Below, piece by piece: positions 27,493 through 36,681 of a stretch of 62,007 nucleotides of DNA. The notes beneath the pieces were generated by a model that was not told where the DNA came from, did no database searches, and was given only the letters and a program-made list of their open reading frames with translations. Positions within the stretch are counted from its first letter, which is position 1. Each line of letters begins with the position of its first letter. The translations under genes were made by a program, and so were the position numbers. The DNA comes from Methylococcaceae bacterium UBA662 (GTDB taxonomy: Bacteria > Pseudomonadota > Gammaproteobacteria > Methylococcales > Methylomonadaceae): assembly GCA_002299425.1 (NCBI GenBank), contig DBNW01000014.1, positions 1 through 62,007 on the forward strand, given 5' to 3'.

Positions 27493-28125
27493 TTACTCCG
27501 CTACAGCAGCACGACTTGACAAAACTTTATCAACGAGACCGTAAACGACGGCATCCTTCGCACTCAAAAAATTGTCTCGATCGGTGTCTTGCTGGATTTT
27601 TTCCAACGGTTGGCTGCTGTGCTGAGCCAGTATGGCGTTCAGTTTGTCGCGGATGGACAGAATTTCCTGGGCGTGAATGGCAATGTCGGAGGCTTGCCCC
27701 TGGAAGCCGCCTAAGGGCTGATGGATCATGATCCGCGAATGAGGCAAGCAATAGCGCTTGCCTTTGCTGCCGCCGGCCAGCAGCAACGCGCCCATGCTGG
27801 CGGCCTGACCTATGCACATCGTGCTGACGTCCGGCTTGATGAACTGCATGGTGTCATAAATAGACAACCCCGCCGTGACCGAACCGCCGGGTGAGTTGAT
27901 GTACAAATGGATGTCTTTGTCGGGGTTTTCCGACTCTAAAAATAACAACTGCGCCACCACCAGGTTGGCCATGTAATCCTCGACCTGACCCACCAAAAAA
28001 ATAACCCGCTCCTTTAATAACCGCGAGTAAATGTCGAAGGAACGCTCGCCACGGGCGGTTTGTTCAATAACGATAGGTACCAAGCCACCGGCGGCGTGGA
28101 CGTTCTGGTTTGGGGTGATACGCAT
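27493..28125 (-). CDS. clpP: ATP-dependent Clp protease proteolytic subunit
   Basis: 210 residues. Serine protease chamber of ClpXP and ClpAP. The triad is Ser110 (GQAASMGA), His135 (IHQPLGG) and Asp184 (DTDRDNF), the expected spacing. The N-terminal propeptide is short and normally self-cleaved. It is 19 bases from tig and 50 from clpX, in the standard operon order. Confidence 0.97.
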   Translation of the reverse strand: MRITPNQNVHAAGGLVPIVIEQTARGERSFDIYSRLLKERVIFLVGQVEDYMANLVVAQLLFLESENPDKDIHLYINSPGGSVTAGLSIYDTMQFIKPDVSTMCIGQAASMGALLLAGGSKGKRYCLPHSRIMIHQPLGGFQGQASDIAIHAQEILSIRDKLNAILAQHSSQPLEKIQQDTDRDNFLSAKDAVVYGLVDKVLSSRAAVAE

Positions 28126-28144
28126 GGGTGATCCTTTAGAATGC

Positions 28145-29437
28145 TCAGTTGTTCATGATGGCGGCAAACGTGGTTTGTGCGTCGGTAACAGTGGCTTGGG
28201 CCACCAAGTAATCGACAATTTGGTCTTCCAAAACCATTTGTTGCACGCCTTCGCGGCGTTTTTTGTCGGCGTAGTACCAACGAATGACCTCTTCTGGTTT
28301 TTCATAACTGACCGCCAAGCTTTCAATGGCTTCGCGCACCTTGTTCTCGTCCAATTCGATGCTGTTTTCAACGACGATTTTGCTCATGATAAGCCCTAAG
28401 GCCACCCGGTACCTGGCTTGCTCCAAAAACGCATCGCGGGAAAGATTTAAGTCTTCCAACTTGATTTTCTGGCGTTTTGCTTTTTCCGCATAAGGCTTCA
28501 TCATGTGTTCGATTTCTTGGTCGACTAGGGCGTTAGGCACATCGACCGGGACGGCCGTATAAAGCGCGTTCATCACTGAAGTCTTGAACGCGCTACGCAG
28601 GGCATTAGCCAATTCCCGTTCTAGGTTAGCCTTGACATCTTCGCGGAAAGCTTCCAGCGTACCTTCCTCTATGCCATAGCTTTTGATAAATTCGGCATCA
28701 ACCTCCGGCAACACCGGCTCTTCTACTTTTATGACTTCTGCCTCAAATTGGGCTTCCTTAGCTGCCAGCTTGGAGTTGCCGTAGGTTTCTGGAAATGTTA
28801 CGGCAAAGGTTTTTTTGTCGTCGCAGGACAAGCCCACTAGGTTATCTTCAAAACCTGGGATCATCTGCCCGCCACCAATTTCAACCTCGTAGTTTTCAAC
28901 TTTGCCGTTGGTGAAGTTTTCCGTCTCACACACGCCTGAAAAATGCAGGGTCACGCGGTCGCCGGCTTGGCCCGGGCGGGCCACTTCATGCCAGGTTTTC
29001 TTTTGCAGCCGCAACTTTTCTATCATGCCGTCAACGTCTTCATCCTCCACGCTAGCGACAGCACGGGTGACCGCTAGCGACGTAACGGCATCGAGGGTAA
29101 TGTCAGGGTAGACCTCAAAAACGGCGGTGTATTTGAAGCCATTGGCATTTTCTAGTAAATCGATGTAAGGGTGGCCGGCAGGGTTTAAATCTTGGCTTTG
29201 CAAAGCCTGCAAATAGGTCGATTGAATGAGGTCGCTGGTGATTTCACCGCGCACCCGTTCGCCGTACAGTTTTTTTATCAAGTGCTTAGGGGCTTTGCCA
29301 GGCCGGAAGCCATCAATTTTAACGTCGTGTACCAAGGCTTGCAGGCGTTCATTCATTTTTTCCAGCACGACATCTTCAGGGATGCTAACGGTCATTCTTC
29401 GGCTTAATTCTGATGTTTTTTCGACAAAAACTTGCAT
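28145..29437 (-). CDS. tig: Trigger factor
   Basis: 430 residues. Ribosome-bound chaperone with peptidyl-prolyl isomerase activity. The N-terminal ribosome-binding domain contains the signature GFRPGKAPKHLIKKLYG; the FKBP-like domain sits near 150-245 (GDRVTLHFSG, MIPGFEDNLVG); the helical C-terminal domain makes the cradle. A ribosome site GTGGGG lies about eight bases before the ATG. First gene of the tig-clpP-clpX operon. Confidence 0.97.
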   Translation of the reverse strand: MQVFVEKTSELSRRMTVSIPEDVVLEKMNERLQALVHDVKIDGFRPGKAPKHLIKKLYGERVRGEITSDLIQSTYLQALQSQDLNPAGHPYIDLLENANGFKYTAVFEVYPDITLDAVTSLAVTRAVASVEDEDVDGMIEKLRLQKKTWHEVARPGQAGDRVTLHFSGVCETENFTNGKVENYEVEIGGGQMIPGFEDNLVGLSCDDKKTFAVTFPETYGNSKLAAKEAQFEAEVIKVEEPVLPEVDAEFIKSYGIEEGTLEAFREDVKANLERELANALRSAFKTSVMNALYTAVPVDVPNALVDQEIEHMMKPYAEKAKRQKIKLEDLNLSRDAFLEQARYRVALGLIMSKIVVENSIELDENKVREAIESLAVSYEKPEEVIRWYYADKKRREGVQQMVLEDQIVDYLVAQATVTDAQTTFAAIMNN

Positions 29438-29972
29438 GTATCTACCCCACGGGTTTGTATTTGGAGAGTTTTACCGCTAATCGGCAGGGACGGCAGCGGG
29501 CGCGGTTACGGTGTTTAGGGTTGTGCAAACAGGGCACTAACCCTGTGCCAGAAAAAGCGGCAAAAACCCCTAAAACTGACAGGAAACCGTAAAAATGGTT
29601 TTACTTTCATTATTTGAGGGTGGCACTACGGCAAAAAAAGTGCCCAATTGTATTAGGCTTCTTATAAAAATACCACCCCCCTTAGGATTAAACAGGCCGC
29701 TGGTGCTTGCAACAACACTGGACAGCCTGTGTCCTTGAAGAGCTGCTGGGTGTTTTTTGTTTGTTTTGGTAATCGCCATTTTCAGTTTACTATCGTCGTT
29801 TTAGTACCCGAACAGGCAGCACCGAAGCGGTTTTAAAGGCTAATCTCGCCTGGTTTTCCGGTCGGCTCGCGCATAAATAACAGGCTGCGAAAAACCCGGG
29901 GATTAAAGCCCACCCTTTAAGGCACATCAGGCTGCCAAACTAATGACCCTGCCTGAATTTTAGGAGCCGTCC
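29438..29972. other. Divergent intergenic region between tig and the YddA-like gene
   Basis: 535 bases without a convincing gene. It must hold the promoters for tig (minus) and the ABC-like gene (plus), but I see no clear sigma-70 pair. One structured element stands out: ACAGGG (29529-29534) and CCCTGT (29541-29546) form a 6-base stem with loop CACTAA about 90 bases before tig. Overlapping GGCAC/GTGCC arms offer an alternative fold. No tRNA is seen. A 69-codon minus frame at 29570-29779 has no protein-like features. Confidence 0.5.
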
Positions 29973-31664
29973 ATGCCCAACACCACCGGATTTTTGCAAA
30001 AATTCTTGCAGTTGTCCCTGCCTTTCTGGAGCAGCGCGCACAAAACCAGCATCCGCCTGCGCACCCTGTCGTTAATCCTCCTGACCCTGTTGCAAATCGG
30101 CATTGCCGTCATCATCACTGACTGGAGCGCGGCCTTGTTCGATGCCTTAGAGCAGCGCTCTATGGCCGGCTTGTTCAGGCAAATCGGCTTGTTGGTGTTT
30201 ATTTTTGCTGCCAACATCGCCGTCACTGGCACCCACCTGACTTTAAAAAGAGGTCTGCAAATTGACTGGCGCAATTGGCTGACCCACGAGGTTAACGCCC
30301 GCTGGATGCGGCAGGGTCGCCATTATCTCGTCACGCATATCGAAGGCGAACACGACAACCCCGACGGCCGCATTGCCGAAGACATCCGCATTGCCACTGA
30401 AGAGGCCGTCAACTTACTGCATTCCCTGCTGTATGCGTTTTTGTTGTTGGTAAGCTTTACCGCTTTGTTATGGAATTTATCGGGGACGGTCACGTTAAAT
30501 TTGTGGCTGGTTTCTATCCCCATTGAAGGCCATCTGGTCTGGATTGCTCTGGTCTACGCGATTGGTGCCTCGGTCTTAGGCTGGTGGATTGGCAAACCCA
30601 TGGTCAAGGCCACCGATGCCCGGCAAACCGTGGAAGCCGATTTTCGTTTTGCGCTGGCCACCGCCCGCGAACACGCCCAAGCCATTGCCCTGATTCAGGG
30701 CGAATGCAGTGAAATCAAACGCTTCCACAACTCATTCGGGGAAATCGTCGACGCCTTCCAGCAACAAACACTGGCCTGGCGCAACATTTTAATGTTCAGC
30801 TCTGGCTATTCGGTGCTATCCATGGCCTTCCCCATTTTAATTTCGGCACCGCGCTACATCTGGGGCAACATCACGCTGGGCACTTTGATGCAGTCCGCGC
30901 AAGCTTTCCAGCACATGGCCTCGGCCTTGTCCTGGCCGGTCGACAACATGCCGGTGGTCGCTCAATGGCGCGCCTCGGTGGAACGGGTGCTGGGTCTTTT
31001 GGCAGCACTGGACGCCTTAGAAAAAGAAATTTCCCGCCCCGACCCAAACCGGGTGGTGCTGGCAAAAAACCCGGGCAATAGCCTTAGTTTCGATAATCTA
31101 ACGTTGACCAGCCACAGCGGCGAAATTTTAATCGAGTGCCTGGTGAGTACCGTCAGTGCCGGCGAACGGGTATTGCTTGACGCCGACTCAGGCCTTGCCG
31201 CCAAACTGTTTAAAGCCATGGCCGGACTCTGGCCCTGGGGCAACGGCCGAATTGGCTTGCCTGATGATGCACCGATGTTTTTCATGCCGCCCCGCCCGTA
31301 CTTGCCCGAGGGTATTTTACGCGAAGCTATTTTCTATCCGGCGTGTACCGAACCTGACCCGAATCAAGAGCTGCTTGATTTATTAAAACTGGTTGACCTA
31401 GATGAGCTGATCCCACTGCTCGATCAAACCGATAACTGGAGCAAGGCGTTATCGCGGGAACAGCAACAGCGCTTAGGCTTAGTCCGGTTATTGTTGAACA
31501 AACCCAAATGGGCGATGCTGCACGAACCGTTCGACTCGCTCTCTCCAGAAGGCGAAGTGATGATGCTGCGGATTCTTTGCAAAACCCTGCCCGACGTGAC
31601 CTTGCTCACCGTCACCAACCAACCCACCGCCGCCGCCTTCCACGGTCGGCGGCTGACCTTCTGA
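29973..31664 (+). CDS. YddA/SbmA-like membrane transporter with degenerate ABC ATPase domain
   Basis: 563 residues, the length of E. coli YddA. Residues 1-330 carry the ABC_membrane_2 (SbmA/BacA-like) transmembrane domain with ITDWSAALFDALEQR early on. The C-terminal part keeps the fold of an ABC ATPase (AGLWPWGNG, RPYLPEGILREA, LPEGILREAIFYP) but every catalytic motif is altered. Walker A reads DADSGLAAKLF around residues 403-413 with no P-loop lysine. The Q-loop Gln is Pro440. The signature is LSREQQQR (493-500). The Walker B Asp is His517 (MLHEP), though the adjacent Glu518 remains. The H-loop His is Asn549. The frame is intact, so it is not an obvious pseudogene. AGGAG at 29963 supports the start. 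A GH5 gene follows within a few bases. Confidence 0.82.
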   Translation: MPNTTGFLQKFLQLSLPFWSSAHKTSIRLRTLSLILLTLLQIGIAVIITDWSAALFDALEQRSMAGLFRQIGLLVFIFAANIAVTGTHLTLKRGLQIDWRNWLTHEVNARWMRQGRHYLVTHIEGEHDNPDGRIAEDIRIATEEAVNLLHSLLYAFLLLVSFTALLWNLSGTVTLNLWLVSIPIEGHLVWIALVYAIGASVLGWWIGKPMVKATDARQTVEADFRFALATAREHAQAIALIQGECSEIKRFHNSFGEIVDAFQQQTLAWRNILMFSSGYSVLSMAFPILISAPRYIWGNITLGTLMQSAQAFQHMASALSWPVDNMPVVAQWRASVERVLGLLAALDALEKEISRPDPNRVVLAKNPGNSLSFDNLTLTSHSGEILIECLVSTVSAGERVLLDADSGLAAKLFKAMAGLWPWGNGRIGLPDDAPMFFMPPRPYLPEGILREAIFYPACTEPDPNQELLDLLKLVDLDELIPLLDQTDNWSKALSREQQQRLGLVRLLLNKPKWAMLHEPFDSLSPEGEVMMLRILCKTLPDVTLLTVTNQPTAAAFHGRRLTF

Positions 31665-31674
31665 GGCTGTGACC

Positions 31675-32766
31675 ATGAACCCACTGTTCAAAAACAAATA
31701 CGGCAAAAAACTACGCGGCGTTAACTTAGGCGGTTGGCTGGTGATTGAAAAATGGATGACGCCCAGTTTGTTTGAAGGCTTGCACGCCAAGGACGAGACC
31801 TCGTTCTGCGTCGAACGGGGCGCACAAGCCGAACCTATCCTGAAACAACATTGGGACAGCTTCATCACCGAGGACGACTTCGCCTGGCTGGCCCGTATTG
31901 GCATCAACGCGGTCAGAATTCCGGTCGGGCACTGGTTGTTCGGCGCCCAGTACCCGTACCACCGCGCTTACGGTGATACTCGCCATCCGTTTGTGGTCGG
32001 CGGCGTGGACGTGCTTGACCGCGCCTTCACCTGGGCGGAAAAACACGGCTTGCTGGTGGTGCTGGACTTGCACGCCGCGCCGGGCTGCCAAAACGGTTTC
32101 GACAACGGCGGCATTCAGGATGTTTGCGAATGGCACACCCAGAACGAATACCTGATCCACACCTTGGACGTACTGGAATGGTTGGCCGAACGCTACTGCG
32201 CTCACCCTGCCCTGCACGCCATCGAAACCTTGAACGAACCGCATTGGGACATCCCTACCGATTATTTAAAAAACTTCAACCTAGCCGCCTACCAGCGCAT
32301 TCGCACACAGTGCGCCGACGACATCGCCGTGGTCTTTCACGACGGCTTCCGCTCGTTTCGTGAGTATTCGGGTTTCTTGACCGAACCCGACTTCACCAAC
32401 GTGGTACTGGACATCCACCGCTACCAATGCTTTGGCCAGGCAGACATCGCCTTAGACCTTTATGGGCATATCGAAAAATCCGTCACCGACTGGCGGCACG
32501 AGGCCGATGCCTTAATCCAAGACCGTGGCCGATGGGTTTACGTCGGGGAATGGAGCCTGGGCTTGGACTTACACACCCTACCCCTAGACGACATCAACGG
32601 CTTTGATACCCAAGTCGCCCTCCGCGCCCACGCCGCCGCGCAATTGCTGAGTTTTGAAAAGTACCTAGGCTGGTTTTTTTGGAGCTACAAGACCGAAACC
32701 GCACCGTCTTGGAATTTTAGAACGTGCGTGGAAAAGGGATGGTTGCCGGGCGATTTTCGCTTATAG
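31675..32766 (+). CDS. Glycoside hydrolase family 5, exo-beta-1,3-glucanase-like
   Basis: 363 residues from ATG 31675 (a GTG two codons earlier at 31669 is possible). The (beta/alpha)8 glucanase signature is clear: LRGVNLGGWLVIEKWMTPS at the start resembles yeast exo-1,3-glucanases. The acid/base Glu sits in LNEPHWD and the nucleophile Glu in VGEWSLG. VRIPVGHW and DLHAAPGCQNGFDN line the active site. No signal peptide, so it would act in the cytoplasm unless exported unusually. It follows the YddA-like gene by about ten bases, suggesting an operon. Possible substrates are beta-1,3 or beta-1,6 glucans or glucosides (inference). Confidence 0.85.
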   Translation: MNPLFKNKYGKKLRGVNLGGWLVIEKWMTPSLFEGLHAKDETSFCVERGAQAEPILKQHWDSFITEDDFAWLARIGINAVRIPVGHWLFGAQYPYHRAYGDTRHPFVVGGVDVLDRAFTWAEKHGLLVVLDLHAAPGCQNGFDNGGIQDVCEWHTQNEYLIHTLDVLEWLAERYCAHPALHAIETLNEPHWDIPTDYLKNFNLAAYQRIRTQCADDIAVVFHDGFRSFREYSGFLTEPDFTNVVLDIHRYQCFGQADIALDLYGHIEKSVTDWRHEADALIQDRGRWVYVGEWSLGLDLHTLPLDDINGFDTQVALRAHAAAQLLSFEKYLGWFFWSYKTETAPSWNFRTCVEKGWLPGDFRL

Positions 32767-32913
32767 CAATGGGCATGCAATGAGGAATGGCGGACGGGGC
32801 GTGGACACTGTTATCCGGGGCTGGCCCACCATCCGCCCCGATATTGTCAACCCGTATTACCAACAAAGAACGACAATAAAGGGTATTACCCCTCAACAAC
32901 CGTCAATGGGTTT

Positions 32914-35900
32914 ATGGCAACTACTAAAAAATTATTAGGGTATGGGAATAATGCCGTCAATTCACTATTCAGCTTCCACAGAACCCGCAAAAAAGAAAAC
33001 ACCAACCCAACCACCCTTAGCAAACCTAAAACCACGGCCTTAACTGGCTTCGAAGGCTATCTGGATGGTGCGCTACCAAGCGGCGAGCTGTTTGGTTGGG
33101 CTTATGACAAGGAAAACCCGCACCAGCGGGCGACCGTCTATTTTTCCTTAGGCGGCATCCCGATCGGCCAATTAGCGGCCAACCAATACCGTGAAGATTT
33201 GTCCGCCGCCAATAAATCCGATGGCCACTGTGCTTTTGTATTTGGCAACATACCGCCTGAAGCCCTTAAGTTTCTGAGGCCAGGCGTCGAAATCCGTGCT
33301 TATTTCGACCCGGGCCGGCAACAGGAATTGTCGCATAGCCCGCTGCGCCTGACTGAACAAACAACGGCGCAGCTGTTCTTTTTGGCCCTAGCCCCAAGCC
33401 ACGACCACCTGGCCCCAGACCCGCTAAAGCTGGTTTTTTTGGAAATGCTGGGGGCTTTGCCCAGCTTCGAAAACAGGGCTGGCGTCTTTAACGCTTACCT
33501 TCATACCCTAAAGCTTTGCCGTCAACTGCTGCAATTCGGGGAATACCTGTTTTTACAGCAACTGTTGGCGCCGACACTGCTGCAAAGAAGCTACGACCAA
33601 AACTTGCCCGCTTTTGAACTGACGCTAGTCCGCGTCATTGCCAATCAGTCTTTGGCGGAATTGGACGAATCCGACTTGATGTCGCTGGAAACCAGCCTGT
33701 TTACGGATTTGCAACGACCAACCAAGGCGGCGGTTTATCCGGACCCGATGCGGGAAATTATCGTCTGGGCTTATCAAGACTGCCACCTAACGTTGCTGAA
33801 CCAGGCCGGGACGCTCGGCAAATTATCTTGGCGGCTGCTGCACATACTCGGCCTTGCCCTGGCAAATTTGTATGGCGACCCTGCCTTTGCCTGCAACGTG
33901 ATGGCGACCCTGCGCCGCGCTACGGGGACGGCGTCCGACGCGTTACCGTTGGAACAGAGCGCCAAAATTAACCGCAGCCTAGAAAAGAACTTTGAGACCT
34001 TGCAAGATTTGGCGGCCGCCATCAAGGCGGGCAGCGTATCGGCTTGGGTCTACCATGAGGCCGCCGTGCTGCAACCCTTGCTGTGTGAGGAACGGCCCCA
34101 TTTGTTGCGGCAAAACCTCGCCGCCATCCTAGCGTTGTTGTTCCGCAGCAATGAGTTAAACCCGCAACGCGGCGGCCTATTGCAACGCGAGGCAGACCTG
34201 CTGTTGCGGCGGTTTTTCCAAACCTGTACCCGTGACACCGCGCAAATCGCCCGCGCCGGTTCGATTGGGCCCGCCCTAGCCCAACGGCGTGACGATATGC
34301 AGGCATTGCTTGCCGCCCTTAAAGCCTTGCCCCGGCTGGTAGGCGCCGACCATTACCAGGGCCCGGCCAGTCAAGCCCGGCCCGCGCCACGGCGGTTCCG
34401 GCATATCCTATTTGTCGGTTCGAAAGACCTTTGGCAATGCTACCTGTACCGGGTCAAACAAAAAATGGAGCAGGCGTCGGACTTAGGCTACCAAACCTCA
34501 TACCGGGATATCGCCTCACTCGATGACGAATCATGGAAAAAAGACCTAGTTTTTGCCGATGCCGTCTATGTTTGCCGGATCCCGGCCGTCTACACGGTTT
34601 GCAAGTTAATGGCTTATGCCCGGCATTTGCATATCCCGGTCATTTATGACATCGATGACTATTTGTTCGATGAACGTTATTTCCCGGCGCCGCTGGAAAC
34701 CTACGCCGGCACCATCGACGCAGCCTTGCATACCCATCTGACCCTAGATAACCCGTTTTTTGAGTATGCGCTTAAGCTTGCCGATTACATCACCTGCTCG
34801 ACCCCGCCGTTGGCTGAAAAAATAACCGCCGTGGTCGGTAGGGGCAAACCCGTGGCCGTACATCCCAACCTGCTCAGCCCCAAGCTCTACCAAACCGCCC
34901 AGCAGGGCGGTCACCCCGGTAAAAATGGCGGCAGCATTGAAATTTTTTATGGCAGCGCCACCAAAGCCCATAAGCAAGTGATTTATGAAGTGTTCGGCCC
35001 GGCCTTGCGGCATATTTTGCAGCATTTTCCCGAAGTTAAATTTACCGCCTTTGGTTATTTCCAATTGCCCGCCGAATTGGAACCTTATGCCGACCGGATC
35101 GAATTCCGGGAACCGACCACCCACCGCAGTTTTTACCTAAAACAGCTCAGCCATGCCGATATCAACATCGCCGCGCTGGAACCCGACCCCTTCACCGATT
35201 GCAAAAGCGAAATCAAATGGCTGGAAGCGGCGGTCTATGGCATACCCAGCGTGGTCACGCCGACAGCAACTTATCGTGCGGCGATGACGCCCGACCAACA
35301 CGTCTTGTTCGCCGCTGACAGCCAGGAATGGCAACGGCAACTGGTGCGCTTGATTGAATCACCCGAACTGCGCCGCCGCATCGGCGACAATGCCCGCCGC
35401 CATGCCCTCGAACATTTTAACCCCACTGTGGGCGCCGGCATTCTCGACCGCACCCTAAAAACCGCCAGCCAAACCGGGGCGGGCAAGCCAACGCCCAAAC
35501 CCCGCCTGCTTTTTGTCAACGTTTGGTTTGCCCCGCAAGCCGTAGGGGGCGCCACCCGCGTGTTTGAGTCGCATGTGCGGCACTTGATGGAAAATTACGG
35601 AAACGATTATGAAGTCCAGGTATTGACCAGCGAATTGCACCCGCAAAACGCCGCCGCGTATGCAGTGGAACAGTTTTATTACGGCCCTGTGTTGGTCACC
35701 CGGCTGAATGTGCCGCTACGCGATTGGTCGGACAGCCATGACCCGGAAATTTATGCCTTTTGTTTGGAGTTTTTCTTAAAACAGCAATTTGACCTCATCC
35801 ATTTTCACGCCCTGCCGGTGCTGACCGCCGCCCCGGTCGATGCGGCCAGAAAACTGGCCACCCCTTATCTCATCACCCTGCACGATGGCTGGTGGCTGTC

Positions 35901-36678
35901 CAGACATATGTTTTTAGTGGACGAAACCGGCGGCTTAATCAACCACCGCCAAGCTTTTTCCAACCCGGACGACCCGGCCCGGCAACAGCAATTGTTCGAT
36001 TGCCTGAACGATGCTAACGCCTTGCTGGCCGTTTCGGACGCTTTCCGGGAAATCTATGCTGAAGCGGGCTTTAACCAAACTGTAAGCAACGAAAACGGCT
36101 TGGACTTATTTGAAATACTGCCCCGCACCCGCCCGGCCAACGGCAAAGTCCGGGTCGCCCATATCGGCGGCATGAGCCGGCACAAAGGCTATGATTTGTT
36201 TCGGGAGGCGGTCATGCACGCTTCGCTTACCCATATTGAGGTCCATATCATCGACCACAGCTTGGAGACCGGGGAAATGTACCGTGGGCAATGGGGCCAA
36301 ACCCCGGTCGTGTTCCGGGCCAAATACAAACAAACGGAAATCAACCGCCTGTACGCCGACATCGACGTGTTGGTGGCGCCTTCCCTGTGGCCGGAGGCTT
36401 TTGGCTTGGTCACCCGCGAAGCGGCCTATGCGGGGGTTTGGTGCATCGCCTCCGACCGGGGCGCGGTCGGCAACTGTATTGAGGACGGGGTCAATGGCCG
36501 CATCGTGCCGGTAGACAATAGCGCGGGGCTACAGCAAGCCTTATTGGAAATCAACGGCAATCCCGAGGCCTTCCTGCAACCTTGTCCCGCCAAAAACCCG
36601 CGCCAGGTCGCCGAGCAAGTCAACGAATGCGTGGCTTTGTATCAAACCATTTTAAAAAATAACAACACAAGACACTGA
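32914..36678 (+). CDS. Very large bifunctional glycosyltransferase (two GT-B/GT4 domains)
   Basis: 1254 residues. A beta-rich module at ~45-145 (GFEGYLDGALPSGELFGWAY) precedes a helical linker to ~480. GT-B domain one covers ~490-850 (HILFVGSKDLWQ, IYDIDDYLFDERY, SEIKWLEAAVYGIPSVV). GT-B domain two covers ~860-1245 (LLFVNVWFAPQAVGGATRV, HIGGMSRHKGYD, and the E-x7-E donor-site motif EAFGLVTREA at ~1160). Such tandem enzymes build polysaccharides or O-antigen-like chains, each domain possibly adding one sugar. No membrane segment or signal peptide. It ends three bases from the opposing FAD oxidoreductase stop. Confidence 0.85.
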   Translation: MATTKKLLGYGNNAVNSLFSFHRTRKKENTNPTTLSKPKTTALTGFEGYLDGALPSGELFGWAYDKENPHQRATVYFSLGGIPIGQLAANQYREDLSAANKSDGHCAFVFGNIPPEALKFLRPGVEIRAYFDPGRQQELSHSPLRLTEQTTAQLFFLALAPSHDHLAPDPLKLVFLEMLGALPSFENRAGVFNAYLHTLKLCRQLLQFGEYLFLQQLLAPTLLQRSYDQNLPAFELTLVRVIANQSLAELDESDLMSLETSLFTDLQRPTKAAVYPDPMREIIVWAYQDCHLTLLNQAGTLGKLSWRLLHILGLALANLYGDPAFACNVMATLRRATGTASDALPLEQSAKINRSLEKNFETLQDLAAAIKAGSVSAWVYHEAAVLQPLLCEERPHLLRQNLAAILALLFRSNELNPQRGGLLQREADLLLRRFFQTCTRDTAQIARAGSIGPALAQRRDDMQALLAALKALPRLVGADHYQGPASQARPAPRRFRHILFVGSKDLWQCYLYRVKQKMEQASDLGYQTSYRDIASLDDESWKKDLVFADAVYVCRIPAVYTVCKLMAYARHLHIPVIYDIDDYLFDERYFPAPLETYAGTIDAALHTHLTLDNPFFEYALKLADYITCSTPPLAEKITAVVGRGKPVAVHPNLLSPKLYQTAQQGGHPGKNGGSIEIFYGSATKAHKQVIYEVFGPALRHILQHFPEVKFTAFGYFQLPAELEPYADRIEFREPTTHRSFYLKQLSHADINIAALEPDPFTDCKSEIKWLEAAVYGIPSVVTPTATYRAAMTPDQHVLFAADSQEWQRQLVRLIESPELRRRIGDNARRHALEHFNPTVGAGILDRTLKTASQTGAGKPTPKPRLLFVNVWFAPQAVGGATRVFESHVRHLMENYGNDYEVQVLTSELHPQNAAAYAVEQFYYGPVLVTRLNVPLRDWSDSHDPEIYAFCLEFFLKQQFDLIHFHALPVLTAAPVDAARKLATPYLITLHDGWWLSRHMFLVDETGGLINHRQAFSNPDDPARQQQLFDCLNDANALLAVSDAFREIYAEAGFNQTVSNENGLDLFEILPRTRPANGKVRVAHIGGMSRHKGYDLFREAVMHASLTHIEVHIIDHSLETGEMYRGQWGQTPVVFRAKYKQTEINRLYADIDVLVAPSLWPEAFGLVTREAAYAGVWCIASDRGAVGNCIEDGVNGRIVPVDNSAGLQQALLEINGNPEAFLQPCPAKNPRQVAEQVNECVALYQTILKNNNTRH

Positions 36679-36681
36679 CCC

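Noticed and set aside
29570..29779. 69-codon minus-strand frame upstream of tig
   Set aside because: Low-complexity product, no ribosome site, no family resemblance.
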